DNA from: Clostridiales bacterium
GTDB taxonomy: Bacteria; Bacillota; Clostridia; Christensenellales; CAG-314
Assembly (NCBI GenBank): GCA_003537755.1
Contig: DPQS01000046.1
Location: 41,257-63,033 of the forward strand
Reading direction: 5' to 3'
Length of the DNA: 21,777 nt
Below the pieces are notes generated by a model. The model did not search any database. It was not told the origin of the DNA and saw only the letters and a program-made list of their open reading frames with translations. Position numbers and translations under genes: made by a program. Within the stretch, counting starts at the first letter, position 1, and the number at the start of each line of letters is the position of its first letter. Shown here one piece after another: positions 7,950-16,381 of this stretch.

Positions 7950-10900
7950 CTCTTTCTTTCCTTCTCTTTTTTCTTATCAGAACCGTCGCTACCAACGCCA
8001 CAAACAATCCCCCTGCGGCAAAGGCATTTGCGCTTAAAACAGAGTTGCACCCCTGTTTACTATCTTGCAAGTTGTAGGTGACCAAACCTTGTTCGCTGTC
8101 AAAATACTTATCGCCGCGAGCGGTTACGGTAACGTAATATTCACCCTCTTGCGACAAAAACGACAAATCGACAAAGCAATCGGTTACGCTTTGAGAATAC
8201 AACGTTCCGAATTCGTTGGAAACGGTAACATAGTAGTTCTGCGCGTTGTCAACCTTGTCCCACACAATACGGTCTTTTTCTACACGTACCGACGGGGTTG
8301 CCAACTCACCTACTACGGGAGCGACATATCCCGGCACGGTTGTAAACAAACGCGACGTAATTATTTCTACCGTCGGATCGGACACGTCGGCAGTAATACC
8401 CGTTACACCGAAACAAAAACGTACCGTATGAGTGCCTGTAAGCAACGATTCGTCAATCGAATTTTGTTGACGCAATTCGCTTACCACGTTTACGTATCTT
8501 GCCGAGTTGTCTCTGACTTTGTCGTCGATGTACAACAAGTTGTTGTCAACATAAACGCGCAAATAGTATCCGTGAGTAATCTTGCCGAATTCGATGTACC
8601 AAACGGGATTCTCGTCCATATTAAGGTTAAATGCGACGCTGCCGATTTCGCCCCAGTTTCCGCCTTTAGGTAATTGCAATAAAGCCGTTCCGCTGTCCGT
8701 AACCGTAGCAAATGCGTTGTTGTTTACCGACGGATAGGTTGCCAGCACTTTTGGCACGAATCGTCCCACTGTAGGGGTAGCAAACTCGTACACCGTTTCG
8801 TCGGAATCGAGATAGGCGACGCCGTCTCCCAGAGCAGTAACGGTCAACCTGTAATTGTACGCGGAGAGTCCTACGCTGCCGAAGTCTATTATGTTTTCGC
8901 CGACGACGCCTTGGGTTATAGTCTTGTTTTCGTCCACATCGTACAAAACGTAACCGTAACCCTGCGCGTTGTCCGATTTGGAAAACGTCAGTTTCAATCC
9001 GTCGAAATCAAAGTCGGATACTTTTGACAAGCGCACGCTTTCTATGTCGCCTTGCTTGAAGCCTTGCGCCGTCGATTTACCGCTTATCGTAGTTGCGGAG
9101 CCCGGAGTTACTTCGATACGATACACTCCGTCGTCCAAGTTTAACTTTGTTACGTCGTAAGAACAGGATGAGTAAAATCTTTCCGTGCGAACGACTTTGC
9201 CGACGGCGTTGTATATAGATACCTTATACCACTCTGCGCCCGGCACTTCTTTCCAAGACAAAACGTTGCCCGACACGGTTATTTTGTCTATTGTACCTAG
9301 TCTGTAAGCAAATCGAACTTCGTTAAACGTTACCGACGCTCCTGCGCCTGTCACCTCAAACCTGAACGCCATAAACGGTTGCTCGCTAACTCCGTCGTAA
9401 CCCGAGTTTGCCAAACTTTCCCAAACGTCTATCGTTATAGTTCCGGCAGAAACATATCCGTTTTTGGGAGAAAGAAGGTACTTTTGATTGCCTACCAAAG
9501 CATACACTTTCAGTGCGCCCGCAATCTTTTCTACGTCCAGTATCAACACGGAAGAAACATTACGGTTTACAGCGACCGGCGGTGATGTAATCGCAGCGAT
9601 TCCCCTTAGATTTTCCTGTAAAACGGTAGCGTTGCCTTCGACTTTCAGCAATGAATCGTACTCCGAATCCAAATCCCAAGTAGCAATTTCGCTGCCTGAA
9701 ATAATTGTTCCTTCTTCAAAGGACGGCATTGCGACATCGTAATCGGTAACTACTTTTCGTACGTCGACGTAGTTTTTGCCTCCTTGAACGTTTATTTGTA
9801 GGTAAATAGATTTTACACCGCTTAGCTTAGCCCCTGCGCCTGATTTGGTAAGAGCATCGCGCAAGTTGACGGTGGTTTTTGTATATTTTTGCGAATTTAG
9901 TTCAATTAGCGTGTAATTTGTGGACAGATCGTCAAAAAATGCCACGCTGACTTCCCATTTACCCTTTACGTCGGCAATCGAAAACGATACTATCGGATTA
10001 CGATCAAAGTTGACGTCGTATTTGCCGCTTGCGCCTTTTATCGAAGTAAGGTTGGACGAAGCGTCGCCGTTTTGTATGCGATAATCTTTGCCGTTTTCGT
10101 TAGGCGCAATCAGGCCTTTGCTAACTTGCATTGCATTAGGCGACCACTCGTCAAAACCGCTCCCGCTGACAGTTACGCCCCACTGAGTCAACTGATAGTA
10201 CGTTTGCACTTTTTGCAACGAAATTTGAGCCGACGCAACGCCGACAACAACTATTCTTATGTTGCAAATACCGCTTTTTTCGCTTTGCGGGTACAGTTTT
10301 TTGAGTCTGTCTGCGATTGCTACCGTTTGTTTGGACGCACCCGAAAGGTTTGTCGCCAAAAGGTAAACGGTGTCGTCGCCCTCAAAAGCTACACCCAACG
10401 AATACTCGCCTTCGGCGTTACCGATAACAACGTTAAAAACGGGATTGCGCGACAAATCGGTATAAACGTAAGGACTTGCCACTTTACCGTCCGACGAAAA
10501 GCAGAGCTCTGTCAATCCGTCGTTGTATCGCACCGTGGCGTTGTCGTCTTGCGATTGCCACAGATTGATGTGTCCCGTTGTAAACGTAAAGCCCCATTCG
10601 TATACGGATGGTTCTTCTACCACGGGGAAGTCGAACAAATAGTATATTTTCAGATTGCTTATCGTTACGTAACAGTTTGTTCCGCCCGTGGGCAAAATCC
10701 ACACGGATACGCTTTGCACACCTTCCAAATCAAAGGTTCTGTCTGCACTCTTTATCGATTCGAGAAGGTCGAAGTTGTAGTGTCCCGTTTCATCGGTATC
10801 GATAACGATGTAATACCCCGTATCGGAGCCGCCTTCTACAAACACTTTAAGCGCCCACAAACTACTTACTTGGTTTATGTCAAATTCCAATTTCGGCGTA

Positions 10901-13302
10901 CGTGACAAGTCAACGCCGTAAAACCTTGTAAAGGCCGACCCGAAGCCTTTATCGCCTACATTAGTAATTTTAGTTGCGTCTTGCGTAGACGTTACGTCGC
11001 AATCAAAGGGCAAATCTTTGTACTTGCCATTATTCCATGCCTCCTTGTTGGCGGCAAACGCTTCGGTTTGTTCGTTGACCGTATCGAAACTCATCACCGC
11101 TTCAAGCTTGGACTTTGCAACGATAATCGATATGGATTTTTTCAGCAAACTACCGTTTGAAAGCTCCAAAGTCACTTCTATTTTGCCGTTTCCGCTACGG
11201 AAATCATCGGAAGAAAGGTCCACTTCTACATAATCTTGCGGAATATCGTTTTGCGAACAAATCTCTTTACCCGCAACCGAAAGCGCAAAATGCGTTACAC
11301 TTGTGGTAGGATCTATATCGGCAGATACGGACACGCGGATTTTACCGTTAACATTGTCGCCGTTGCTTATCGACGTCCATGCGCCGTCTTCGTACTTGTC
11401 AGCCGTAGCGGACAATGTGCTGCGCGACGACGTTACGTAAACACCGTTTAAGTAGTAGATGCCGTTTTGTGATGTAACCTCGCCTTCCGCGGGCAATTCT
11501 ACCACTACCGTTGCCGAATTTGCCGCAGCATTAAACGTCACTGTTTCGCCATTGCCCTGCGTATCGATAAACTTTTTGTTTATCGCGTCGTAAAGACGAG
11601 CGTTTATGTCGGACTTTTTGTAACTTACGGTCTTGACTTGATTGTAAGGATTGTAGTACAAGTACTGCGGATAACCGTTTTGCCCGAAATAGTCTGCCGC
11701 ATTTAGGTCAAGTCGTAAAATTTGCGGCACGTCCGTTGCCGAAATGATCGAACCGAAAAAACCTACATGCGACGAACCGTACAATCCCAGGTCGGTAGCA
11801 CTTTCGTTTTTTACCCACAACGTAAAGGCATCTCCGCTTGCGTAAGGCGAATGTTCGTCCGAGAAGAAAGACTTGCTGCTTTCGCCCGTGCGGTGAAAAC
11901 CTTTGCGATACTTACGCAAACCTTCATACGCTATAAAACTCGATTCCTTGTCCTCATGCGAGAAATAATTGTTTGCCTGATAATAACCACTCCAATGAGA
12001 GTAAGTTTTTCCGTTTACGGTGTCGGTTATCGTTTCCCCGTCCAAGGGTAGGCTGTCGCCGTAAAAGTATCTTGCCGAGTTGGAAGCATTCAGCATCCAT
12101 TTGCCGATCGAGTCTGCGTAACGAGTGTCGTATTTGACCATAGGCACAAAGCCCCATGCGGCGTCAAACGTGTTCATTGCAAAAGCATAACCGCCTCCGT
12201 CCGTCAGGCTTCCCATAAGTCCGTAGGTGTGTTTGCCGCCCCAACTTTCGTTTATCATTCCCCAGCCGCTACGCACCCTGCTGGAACCGTCCAACGACCA
12301 GTTTATGTACTTGGTCAAGTCGTAGTTTTTGCCGTGCAAGGCATTAAGTTTGGAGGCGACAGACGGTGCAAGGAAAGTAAGAACTTCGTAAAATGGCGAG
12401 TAATCCAGCCCTTCCAAAAAGTCCATACACCATATACTTCCTGTCAGAAATCCGGACGCCAGGCTTGCATAAGCAAGATCGTCCTTGGCGACGCTGTAAC
12501 CGCCGTACAAAATATACGCCAGTCCCGCCGCCGCGTCGGGTTCTTTCCACGTTGAATAGGTGGGTTTGCTTGTACCGATGTCATAACCTTGGCAGTTAGA
12601 AAAGTCACAGTTGGCTCCTCCCATGTTTTCCACACATTGCAACCACACTTTTGACATTTCCACGATTATTTCTTTCAGATACGTTTCTTGCGGATAGTAT
12701 TGATAGAGATTGATAAACAAGCAGCCGGGCAACAATGCGTACCAGAACGACCCTCCCGAACCCGTTGCATTGTTAAGGACGACGTTAAAACCGCTTTCGG
12801 CCTGATAAAACGCCACCATATCTCTTACGTAGTTGCGAGGCGTTTGTCCGTTTACCGAGTAGTTTGTCATGTCCAGCCCTATTTGCGCACCCGAAAGTAT
12901 CGCGGCAATGGAGTTTATTGCTTCTACCGAACCGCCCGTAAGTCCCAAATACGTGCGTATCGACCAATATTTATTACCCGTTTCTTCAAAAAAGGCGTCT
13001 ATGTTGCTCGCGTCCTCGTAAGAAACGACTTTTGAGGGGTTTTCCGCCAACGAATTTCCCCACGGGTCCGGGCCGTCGTATACCGACGATTCGCTCAACA
13101 CGTAGTCGACATAATCTTTGGTGGTTTGCTTCCAATCCTTGTAATCGTAGTCGGTAGCCACAGACGGAAGATTGTCCATACGGCTGATCGATATTTGCGT
13201 TTTGCCGTCCGCTTGCGCCATGTTAAAATTTACAAGCGTTGCGCCAACACATAGGATCAGAACCAACGTCAAGGATATCAATCCTACTTTTTTATTATTC
13301 AT
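7942..13302 (-). CDS. Giant membrane-anchored surface protein: putative helical catalytic domain plus repeated carbohydrate-binding-like modules
   Basis: A 1786-residue surface protein. Residues 1-32 are a signal peptide (cut near AQA-D). Residues about 45-625 form one large domain rich in Trp/Tyr/Gly (SGGSFWYALLPG, RSGWGMINESWGGKHTYG, GGGYAFAMNTFDAAWGFVP, FYGDSLP); it recalls alpha/alpha-barrel glycosidase or lyase domains, but I cannot assign a family. Residues about 630-730 look Ig-like. Five jelly-roll-like modules follow, with cores at 798 (DLSRTP), 949 (DLSRNP), 1098 (NFDRNP), 1245 (VNRNV) and 1562 (MDENP). Fibronectin-III-like stretches lie at about 1336-1415, 1420-1508 and 1665-1745. 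Residues about 1755-1776 are a membrane span followed by KKRRKER; there is no LPXTG motif. The start has AAAGGGG upstream. The likely job is binding and perhaps cutting a polysaccharide at the cell surface. Confidence 0.85.
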   Translation of the reverse strand: MNNKKVGLISLTLVLILCVGATLVNFNMAQADGKTQISISRMDNLPSVATDYDYKDWKQTTKDYVDYVLSESSVYDGPDPWGNSLAENPSKVVSYEDASNIDAFFEETGNKYWSIRTYLGLTGGSVEAINSIAAILSGAQIGLDMTNYSVNGQTPRNYVRDMVAFYQAESGFNVVLNNATGSGGSFWYALLPGCLFINLYQYYPQETYLKEIIVEMSKVWLQCVENMGGANCDFSNCQGYDIGTSKPTYSTWKEPDAAAGLAYILYGGYSVAKDDLAYASLASGFLTGSIWCMDFLEGLDYSPFYEVLTFLAPSVASKLNALHGKNYDLTKYINWSLDGSSRVRSGWGMINESWGGKHTYGLMGSLTDGGGYAFAMNTFDAAWGFVPMVKYDTRYADSIGKWMLNASNSARYFYGDSLPLDGETITDTVNGKTYSHWSGYYQANNYFSHEDKESSFIAYEGLRKYRKGFHRTGESSKSFFSDEHSPYASGDAFTLWVKNESATDLGLYGSSHVGFFGSIISATDVPQILRLDLNAADYFGQNGYPQYLYYNPYNQVKTVSYKKSDINARLYDAINKKFIDTQGNGETVTFNAAANSATVVVELPAEGEVTSQNGIYYLNGVYVTSSRSTLSATADKYEDGAWTSISNGDNVNGKIRVSVSADIDPTTSVTHFALSVAGKEICSQNDIPQDYVEVDLSSDDFRSGNGKIEVTLELSNGSLLKKSISIIVAKSKLEAVMSFDTVNEQTEAFAANKEAWNNGKYKDLPFDCDVTSTQDATKITNVGDKGFGSAFTRFYGVDLSRTPKLEFDINQVSSLWALKVFVEGGSDTGYYIVIDTDETGHYNFDLLESIKSADRTFDLEGVQSVSVWILPTGGTNCYVTISNLKIYYLFDFPVVEEPSVYEWGFTFTTGHINLWQSQDDNATVRYNDGLTELCFSSDGKVASPYVYTDLSRNPVFNVVIGNAEGEYSLGVAFEGDDTVYLLATNLSGASKQTVAIADRLKKLYPQSEKSGICNIRIVVVGVASAQISLQKVQTYYQLTQWGVTVSGSGFDEWSPNAMQVSKGLIAPNENGKDYRIQNGDASSNLTSIKGASGKYDVNFDRNPIVSFSIADVKGKWEVSVAFFDDLSTNYTLIELNSQKYTKTTVNLRDALTKSGAGAKLSGVKSIYLQINVQGGKNYVDVRKVVTDYDVAMPSFEEGTIISGSEIATWDLDSEYDSLLKVEGNATVLQENLRGIAAITSPPVAVNRNVSSVLILDVEKIAGALKVYALVGNQKYLLSPKNGYVSAGTITIDVWESLANSGYDGVSEQPFMAFRFEVTGAGASVTFNEVRFAYRLGTIDKITVSGNVLSWKEVPGAEWYKVSIYNAVGKVVRTERFYSSCSYDVTKLNLDDGVYRIEVTPGSATTISGKSTAQGFKQGDIESVRLSKVSDFDFDGLKLTFSKSDNAQGYGYVLYDVDENKTITQGVVGENIIDFGSVGLSAYNYRLTVTALGDGVAYLDSDETVYEFATPTVGRFVPKVLATYPSVNNNAFATVTDSGTALLQLPKGGNWGEIGSVAFNLNMDENPVWYIEFGKITHGYYLRVYVDNNLLYIDDKVRDNSARYVNVVSELRQQNSIDESLLTGTHTVRFCFGVTGITADVSDPTVEIITSRLFTTVPGYVAPVVGELATPSVRVEKDRIVWDKVDNAQNYYVTVSNEFGTLYSQSVTDCFVDLSFLSQEGEYYVTVTARGDKYFDSEQGLVTYNLQDSKQGCNSVLSANAFAAGGLFVALVATVLIRKKRRKERDV

Positions 13303-13334
13303 AATGTGTTTCCCCTTTTATCGGTGCTTCGACA

Positions 13335-13348
13335 TAGCGGTGCCGCTA
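13335..13348. other. Short palindrome between the first two operon genes
   Basis: TAGCGG-TG-CCGCTA, a 6-bp perfect inverted repeat with a 2-base spacer, lies in the 105-base gap before the giant gene. GTCGA occurs on both sides of it on the minus strand as a direct repeat. It has no T-run after it, so it is not an intrinsic terminator. It might be a processing site or small hairpin that sets relative levels of the first gene and the rest of the operon. The support is only the symmetry. Confidence 0.3.
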
Positions 13349-13407
13349 CAATCGACAATTTGACTTAGCCCTCACTCTTTAATTTTGTTTGCTATTCTCT
13401 GATCCTG

Positions 13408-15753
13408 TCAAATTGCTTCCAGATACACTATACTTAGCGATTTTACCGAAACGCGAGAGTCTTTGCCTTTGCAAAAACCTATCATAAACGAGTAGCCACC
13501 CTGCCCTTGCGGAGAAGCAATCGTTCCGCTTGCTTCGGGAATAAGATTGCCGTCCGCATCTATCCACAACGGTTTAAAAATGTTGGCATAACTTTGTCCA
13601 TCTCGGCTTTGCGGAACGGTGTCATGCTGCATCACAAACATTTTCGACGAACCAAAGTACCCGCGAGCCAAAAAGCCACCTTTTACAAACACATCCGTCA
13701 ACACCGCTACCGGCTTGCGAGACAAATCAACGTTTACGGGATTGCATCCTACCGCACCGTAATCAACATTGCCGCTGTGGTTAAACACCGCACGATCGGT
13801 AGTTTTGTCGTAAGCAACCTTGGCGCTGTGCCAGGAATTGCTGAACGACGATATTTGTTGCGCATTAAACATTGCATAACTGTTTACGCTGAAACTAAAC
13901 GTTGCTACGGAGGAATCTACCGTGTAAGGGGGCTTACCTTTTGCCATAACTTCGATGGTGTATTGTCCCACAGGCAAGTTTGCTACGGCAAAAGAGTTTT
14001 CAGTGACAACATCCGAAGCGACAACTGTTTGTTCCGCATATTTCTTTACAAGCACGGAGTAGCCCGCGCATTTTTTGATTGCATTCCATGTTACCGAATA
14101 TCCGTTGTCGCCCAAACGCATGTTTTGCGGAGTCTCCAACGGCTGATTCAGTTCGGCTTGCTCTACCGCATTAAGCGCAAAAACGCGTGCGGAGCGTATG
14201 TAAACGCTCGGTCCGCCGCCGGTAGGACCTACGATAAGTGCGGCTTTTACTATTTCGTTGTTACCTCCCTTTGGGATAGTTGCCGTAACGGGCAGGTTTT
14301 TACGAGTATCGTCTATTATCTTTATTTCCGTTTTGTCTACAAACAACGTAGCAAAATAAGCGCTGTCCACCTTGTATATATTCAACGCAAGCAACGGGTT
14401 CAGCGAGTAGTCCAAACTAAACTCGCCGCTTTTTGCTTTACCCCAACCGTCACGAGTGGTTGTAATTTTTGCTGTGCCGCTTTTTTTGTCAAAAGACGGT
14501 TCTCCGTGGTCGCTGTTTTGCCAGACGGCTATGTCGTTTGCAGAGTAGCTTGCAAACACTTTATACTCGACATTGCAACCTTCCGAATAGTCCGAATCGG
14601 CAAATCCTTTGGAATGAGCATTGACAAATACGGTATAATCGCCGTCGGGCAGGTTGCAAAAGCCCAGCGGCACAACGCTTTGTTGCGAGTCGATTTCGGC
14701 AACTGCCTCTGCGGAATACGCTTGTCCCAAGTTGACTATCTTTACCGTAAAACTTTGTGCATTCGGCGGATTGTCGAACACGATACAACCGACATTTTTA
14801 CCTTCGCCGACCGAAACGTTTTCGGGGCAAGACAATTTTTCAAACTGTTTTACCACGACTTTTCGGCGAATTTCTACCTTTTGTCCGTTACTTATCACAG
14901 GCTGATTGTTGTAAAATGCGCCTATTGTCACGTTATATTCGCCATTAACCGCGCTGTCGATTTCGTCAAAAGCTACGATTTGCACGTCGTACGAGTTAAA
15001 GTCGTCATCCTTTGCGGAAACGCCGCTTATCGCCTCGTCGAGTATTTCAGACTGCGTTGCACCGCTTTTATGTTGAATATAGACAGGTTCTTGCTCTATT
15101 TCATCGTTGAAATAGAATGTAATATCATCCTTTTCCAAACTATCGGAGACTACAATTTTTCTAGTAAAAATAAGCTCGGTTTCGGCGTCCTTTTTTACGA
15201 TTTTGTCTTGCTTTTTTACTCCGAAGTACACTCGATAAGTCCCGACCAAATTTACGTTTAGTCCTGTTTCGTCCCTTACATACAAACTAAAACCTTCGCT
15301 TACGCTACAACCGTCAAGCAACGTTTGGCTTGTAAACGTTTGACCTTTTACAAAATACAAATCGCTTGCACACGAAAACTTAACGTCGGCATAAAACGTT
15401 TCTCGTACGGCTACTTTTCTTTGACAAGTAACCGCACCGTGTCGGTCGTATACTATCTCTCCGTCGAGTTTTACACCCAACACAACTGTATACTCGCCGA
15501 CTTTTGAAACATCCAGATCGTTTTTATCCACAACGTAGATTGTAACGTTTTGCGATGATTCGTTTACGGTCGCTTTTACGCCGCTTGTTAAAATTTCGTC
15601 GGTGACAACCTCGCCCACTGCAAGCTCTACGGGAGAGTTGCCTACTATTTCTACCTTTATTTCGCTATAGTCGTTACACGAAACCAAACACAATACTAAA
15701 ATTAAAACGCATAATAAAGACAGAAAAATGCGCTTCTTGCGTATCGTTTTCAT
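13408..15753 (-). CDS. Surface lipoprotein with Ig-like, fibronectin-like and repeated carbohydrate-binding-like modules
   Basis: A 781-residue lipoprotein with signal peptide and lipobox LCLVSC (Cys26). Residues about 30-115, 117-205 and 207-303 are three Ig-like repeats, each ending in a G-[TE]-Y-x-V-x-x-G strand (VGEYTVVLGV, VGTYRVYFGV, NGEYNVTIGA). Residues about 305-395 and 536-625 resemble fibronectin III domains (LPDGDYTVFVNA, LPVGQYTIEVMA). Two copies of the module seen in the giant protein lie at about 400-530 (core DYSLNP) and 627-781 (core DLSRKP). I see no catalytic domain. ATG at 15753 is chosen over an in-frame start 11 codons upstream because GGGAGG lies 5 bases before it and the signal peptide then has a normal basic N-terminus. 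It is first in the operon, so it is likely a surface glycan-binding partner of the giant protein. Confidence 0.85.
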   Translation of the reverse strand: MKTIRKKRIFLSLLCVLILVLCLVSCNDYSEIKVEIVGNSPVELAVGEVVTDEILTSGVKATVNESSQNVTIYVVDKNDLDVSKVGEYTVVLGVKLDGEIVYDRHGAVTCQRKVAVRETFYADVKFSCASDLYFVKGQTFTSQTLLDGCSVSEGFSLYVRDETGLNVNLVGTYRVYFGVKKQDKIVKKDAETELIFTRKIVVSDSLEKDDITFYFNDEIEQEPVYIQHKSGATQSEILDEAISGVSAKDDDFNSYDVQIVAFDEIDSAVNGEYNVTIGAFYNNQPVISNGQKVEIRRKVVVKQFEKLSCPENVSVGEGKNVGCIVFDNPPNAQSFTVKIVNLGQAYSAEAVAEIDSQQSVVPLGFCNLPDGDYTVFVNAHSKGFADSDYSEGCNVEYKVFASYSANDIAVWQNSDHGEPSFDKKSGTAKITTTRDGWGKAKSGEFSLDYSLNPLLALNIYKVDSAYFATLFVDKTEIKIIDDTRKNLPVTATIPKGGNNEIVKAALIVGPTGGGPSVYIRSARVFALNAVEQAELNQPLETPQNMRLGDNGYSVTWNAIKKCAGYSVLVKKYAEQTVVASDVVTENSFAVANLPVGQYTIEVMAKGKPPYTVDSSVATFSFSVNSYAMFNAQQISSFSNSWHSAKVAYDKTTDRAVFNHSGNVDYGAVGCNPVNVDLSRKPVAVLTDVFVKGGFLARGYFGSSKMFVMQHDTVPQSRDGQSYANIFKPLWIDADGNLIPEASGTIASPQGQGGYSFMIGFCKGKDSRVSVKSLSIVYLEAI

Positions 15754-15849
15754 ACATACCTCCCATTTGCAACAAAAATATATCAATATTTATTTTTTCA
15801 ATTAGATTTTGTGTCGAAAATAAACTGTACAAAATGCCCTTCTACAATT

Positions 15850-15877
15850 ATGATAACACAAAAAAAAGCCAAGTCAA
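15850..15877 (-). promoter_or_regulatory. Sigma-A promoter of the ten-gene operon
   Basis: On the minus strand TTGACT (15877-15872), a 16-base spacer rich in T, and TATCAT (15855-15850). Transcription would start near 15843, giving a leader of about 90 bases before the lipoprotein ATG. No other comparable promoter and no terminator is seen between here and the left edge, so it probably drives everything from 15753 to 1. The slightly short spacer and imperfect -10 fit an activator-dependent promoter. Confidence 0.7.
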
Positions 15878-15879
15878 CA

Positions 15880-15911
15880 CCAAAAACTACTTTTAGATTA
15901 TCCAAAACTAC
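15880..15911 (-). promoter_or_regulatory. Direct repeat upstream of the -35 box, candidate AraC-type operator
   Basis: On the minus strand GTAGTTTTGG (15911-15902) and GTAGTTTTTGG (15890-15880) start exactly 21 bases apart. The second copy ends two bases before the -35 TTGACT. Two direct half-sites spaced by two helical turns and abutting -35 is the known geometry for AraC-family activators. The AraC protein encoded at 188-1066 is the obvious candidate, by inference. Confidence 0.55.
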
Positions 15912-16044
15912 ACAAAAAGCGCAGCTTACAGAATGTCGGACGTGAAAAGTTTAATATACAAAAACTTGCGACGACTTAAAATCCGAACAAAAGATTTCCG
16001 GGCAAAACAACTATAGCGAAGTAAAGAAACTAAAAAAAATTGAT

Positions 16045-16311
16045 TTAAATAATGACTTCTACTACGTCGGCAGTCGTAGTCAGTGTATAAATGTTTGTAA
16101 GCACGTCGTCGCCTATGGTGGTAATCATCGTCAGTTTGCCGCTGTCATGCGACTTTGCCGCAAGTTCGTTAAGCGTGTCGTACACCGTCTTTTGTGGTTG
16201 CGGAGGATTGTCGGGTTGAGGGTCATCAGGATCTTTTACACAAGCGACAAGCACAAACACGCTTACCGCAAGCACAACGCACAGCAGAGCTGTCAGAATT
16301 TTTACTTTCAA
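16045..16311 (-). pseudogene. Short lipoprotein remnant
   Basis: An 88-codon frame encoding a lipoprotein N-terminus: ILTALLCVVLAVSVFVLVAC (lipobox LVAC), then a Pro/Asp-rich linker (PDDPQPDNPPQPQ) and TVYDTLNELAAKSHDSGKLT. It stops abruptly after TTADVVEVII. The only start available near the signal peptide is TTG, with no convincing ribosome site, and it lies immediately after the tmRNA terminator without a visible promoter. The linker and following segment look like the beginning of a longer lipoprotein of the kind common in clostridial genomes, so I read it as an eroded fragment. It could instead be a short, poorly expressed lipoprotein. The next 290 bases up to the lipoprotein gene hold no other gene, only the operon promoter and operator. 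Confidence 0.5.
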
Positions 16312-16332
16312 TCCGAAATAATCTTTGCAAAC

Positions 16333-16369
16333 AAAAAAACACGCACTCGGAACAGTATTCCGGGTGCGT
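16333..16369 (-). terminator. Intrinsic terminator of the tmRNA gene
   Basis: On the minus strand ACGCACCCGGAA, a 5-base loop and TTCCGAGTGCGT form a 12-bp stem with one C-A mismatch, followed by G and seven Ts (16339-16333). It begins 13 bases after the CCA end of the tmRNA, the normal position for a terminator of this gene. Confidence 0.85.
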
Positions 16370-16381
16370 ATTTTTCATCTG

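Noticed and set aside
7942..8080. LPXTG sortase anchor on the giant protein
   Set aside because: The C-terminus has a membrane span and basic tail but no LPXTG-like motif before it; the sequence before the span is QDSKQGCNSVLSANAFA.
13507..15261. A 584-codon open frame on the plus strand opposite the 781-residue lipoprotein gene
   Set aside because: It reads as a low-complexity Cys/Arg/Tyr/Phe-rich shadow without domains, has no ribosome site, and the minus frame has a signal peptide and repeated domains. Similar long plus-strand frames at 1848-2870, 4087-4818 and 10072-10905 are rejected for the same reason.
15807..15834. Inverted repeat TTTTGT-N16-ACAAAA in the operon leader as an operator or catabolite site
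   Set aside because: Six AT-rich bases on each side are expected by chance here, and no match to a CcpA-type site was found near the promoter.
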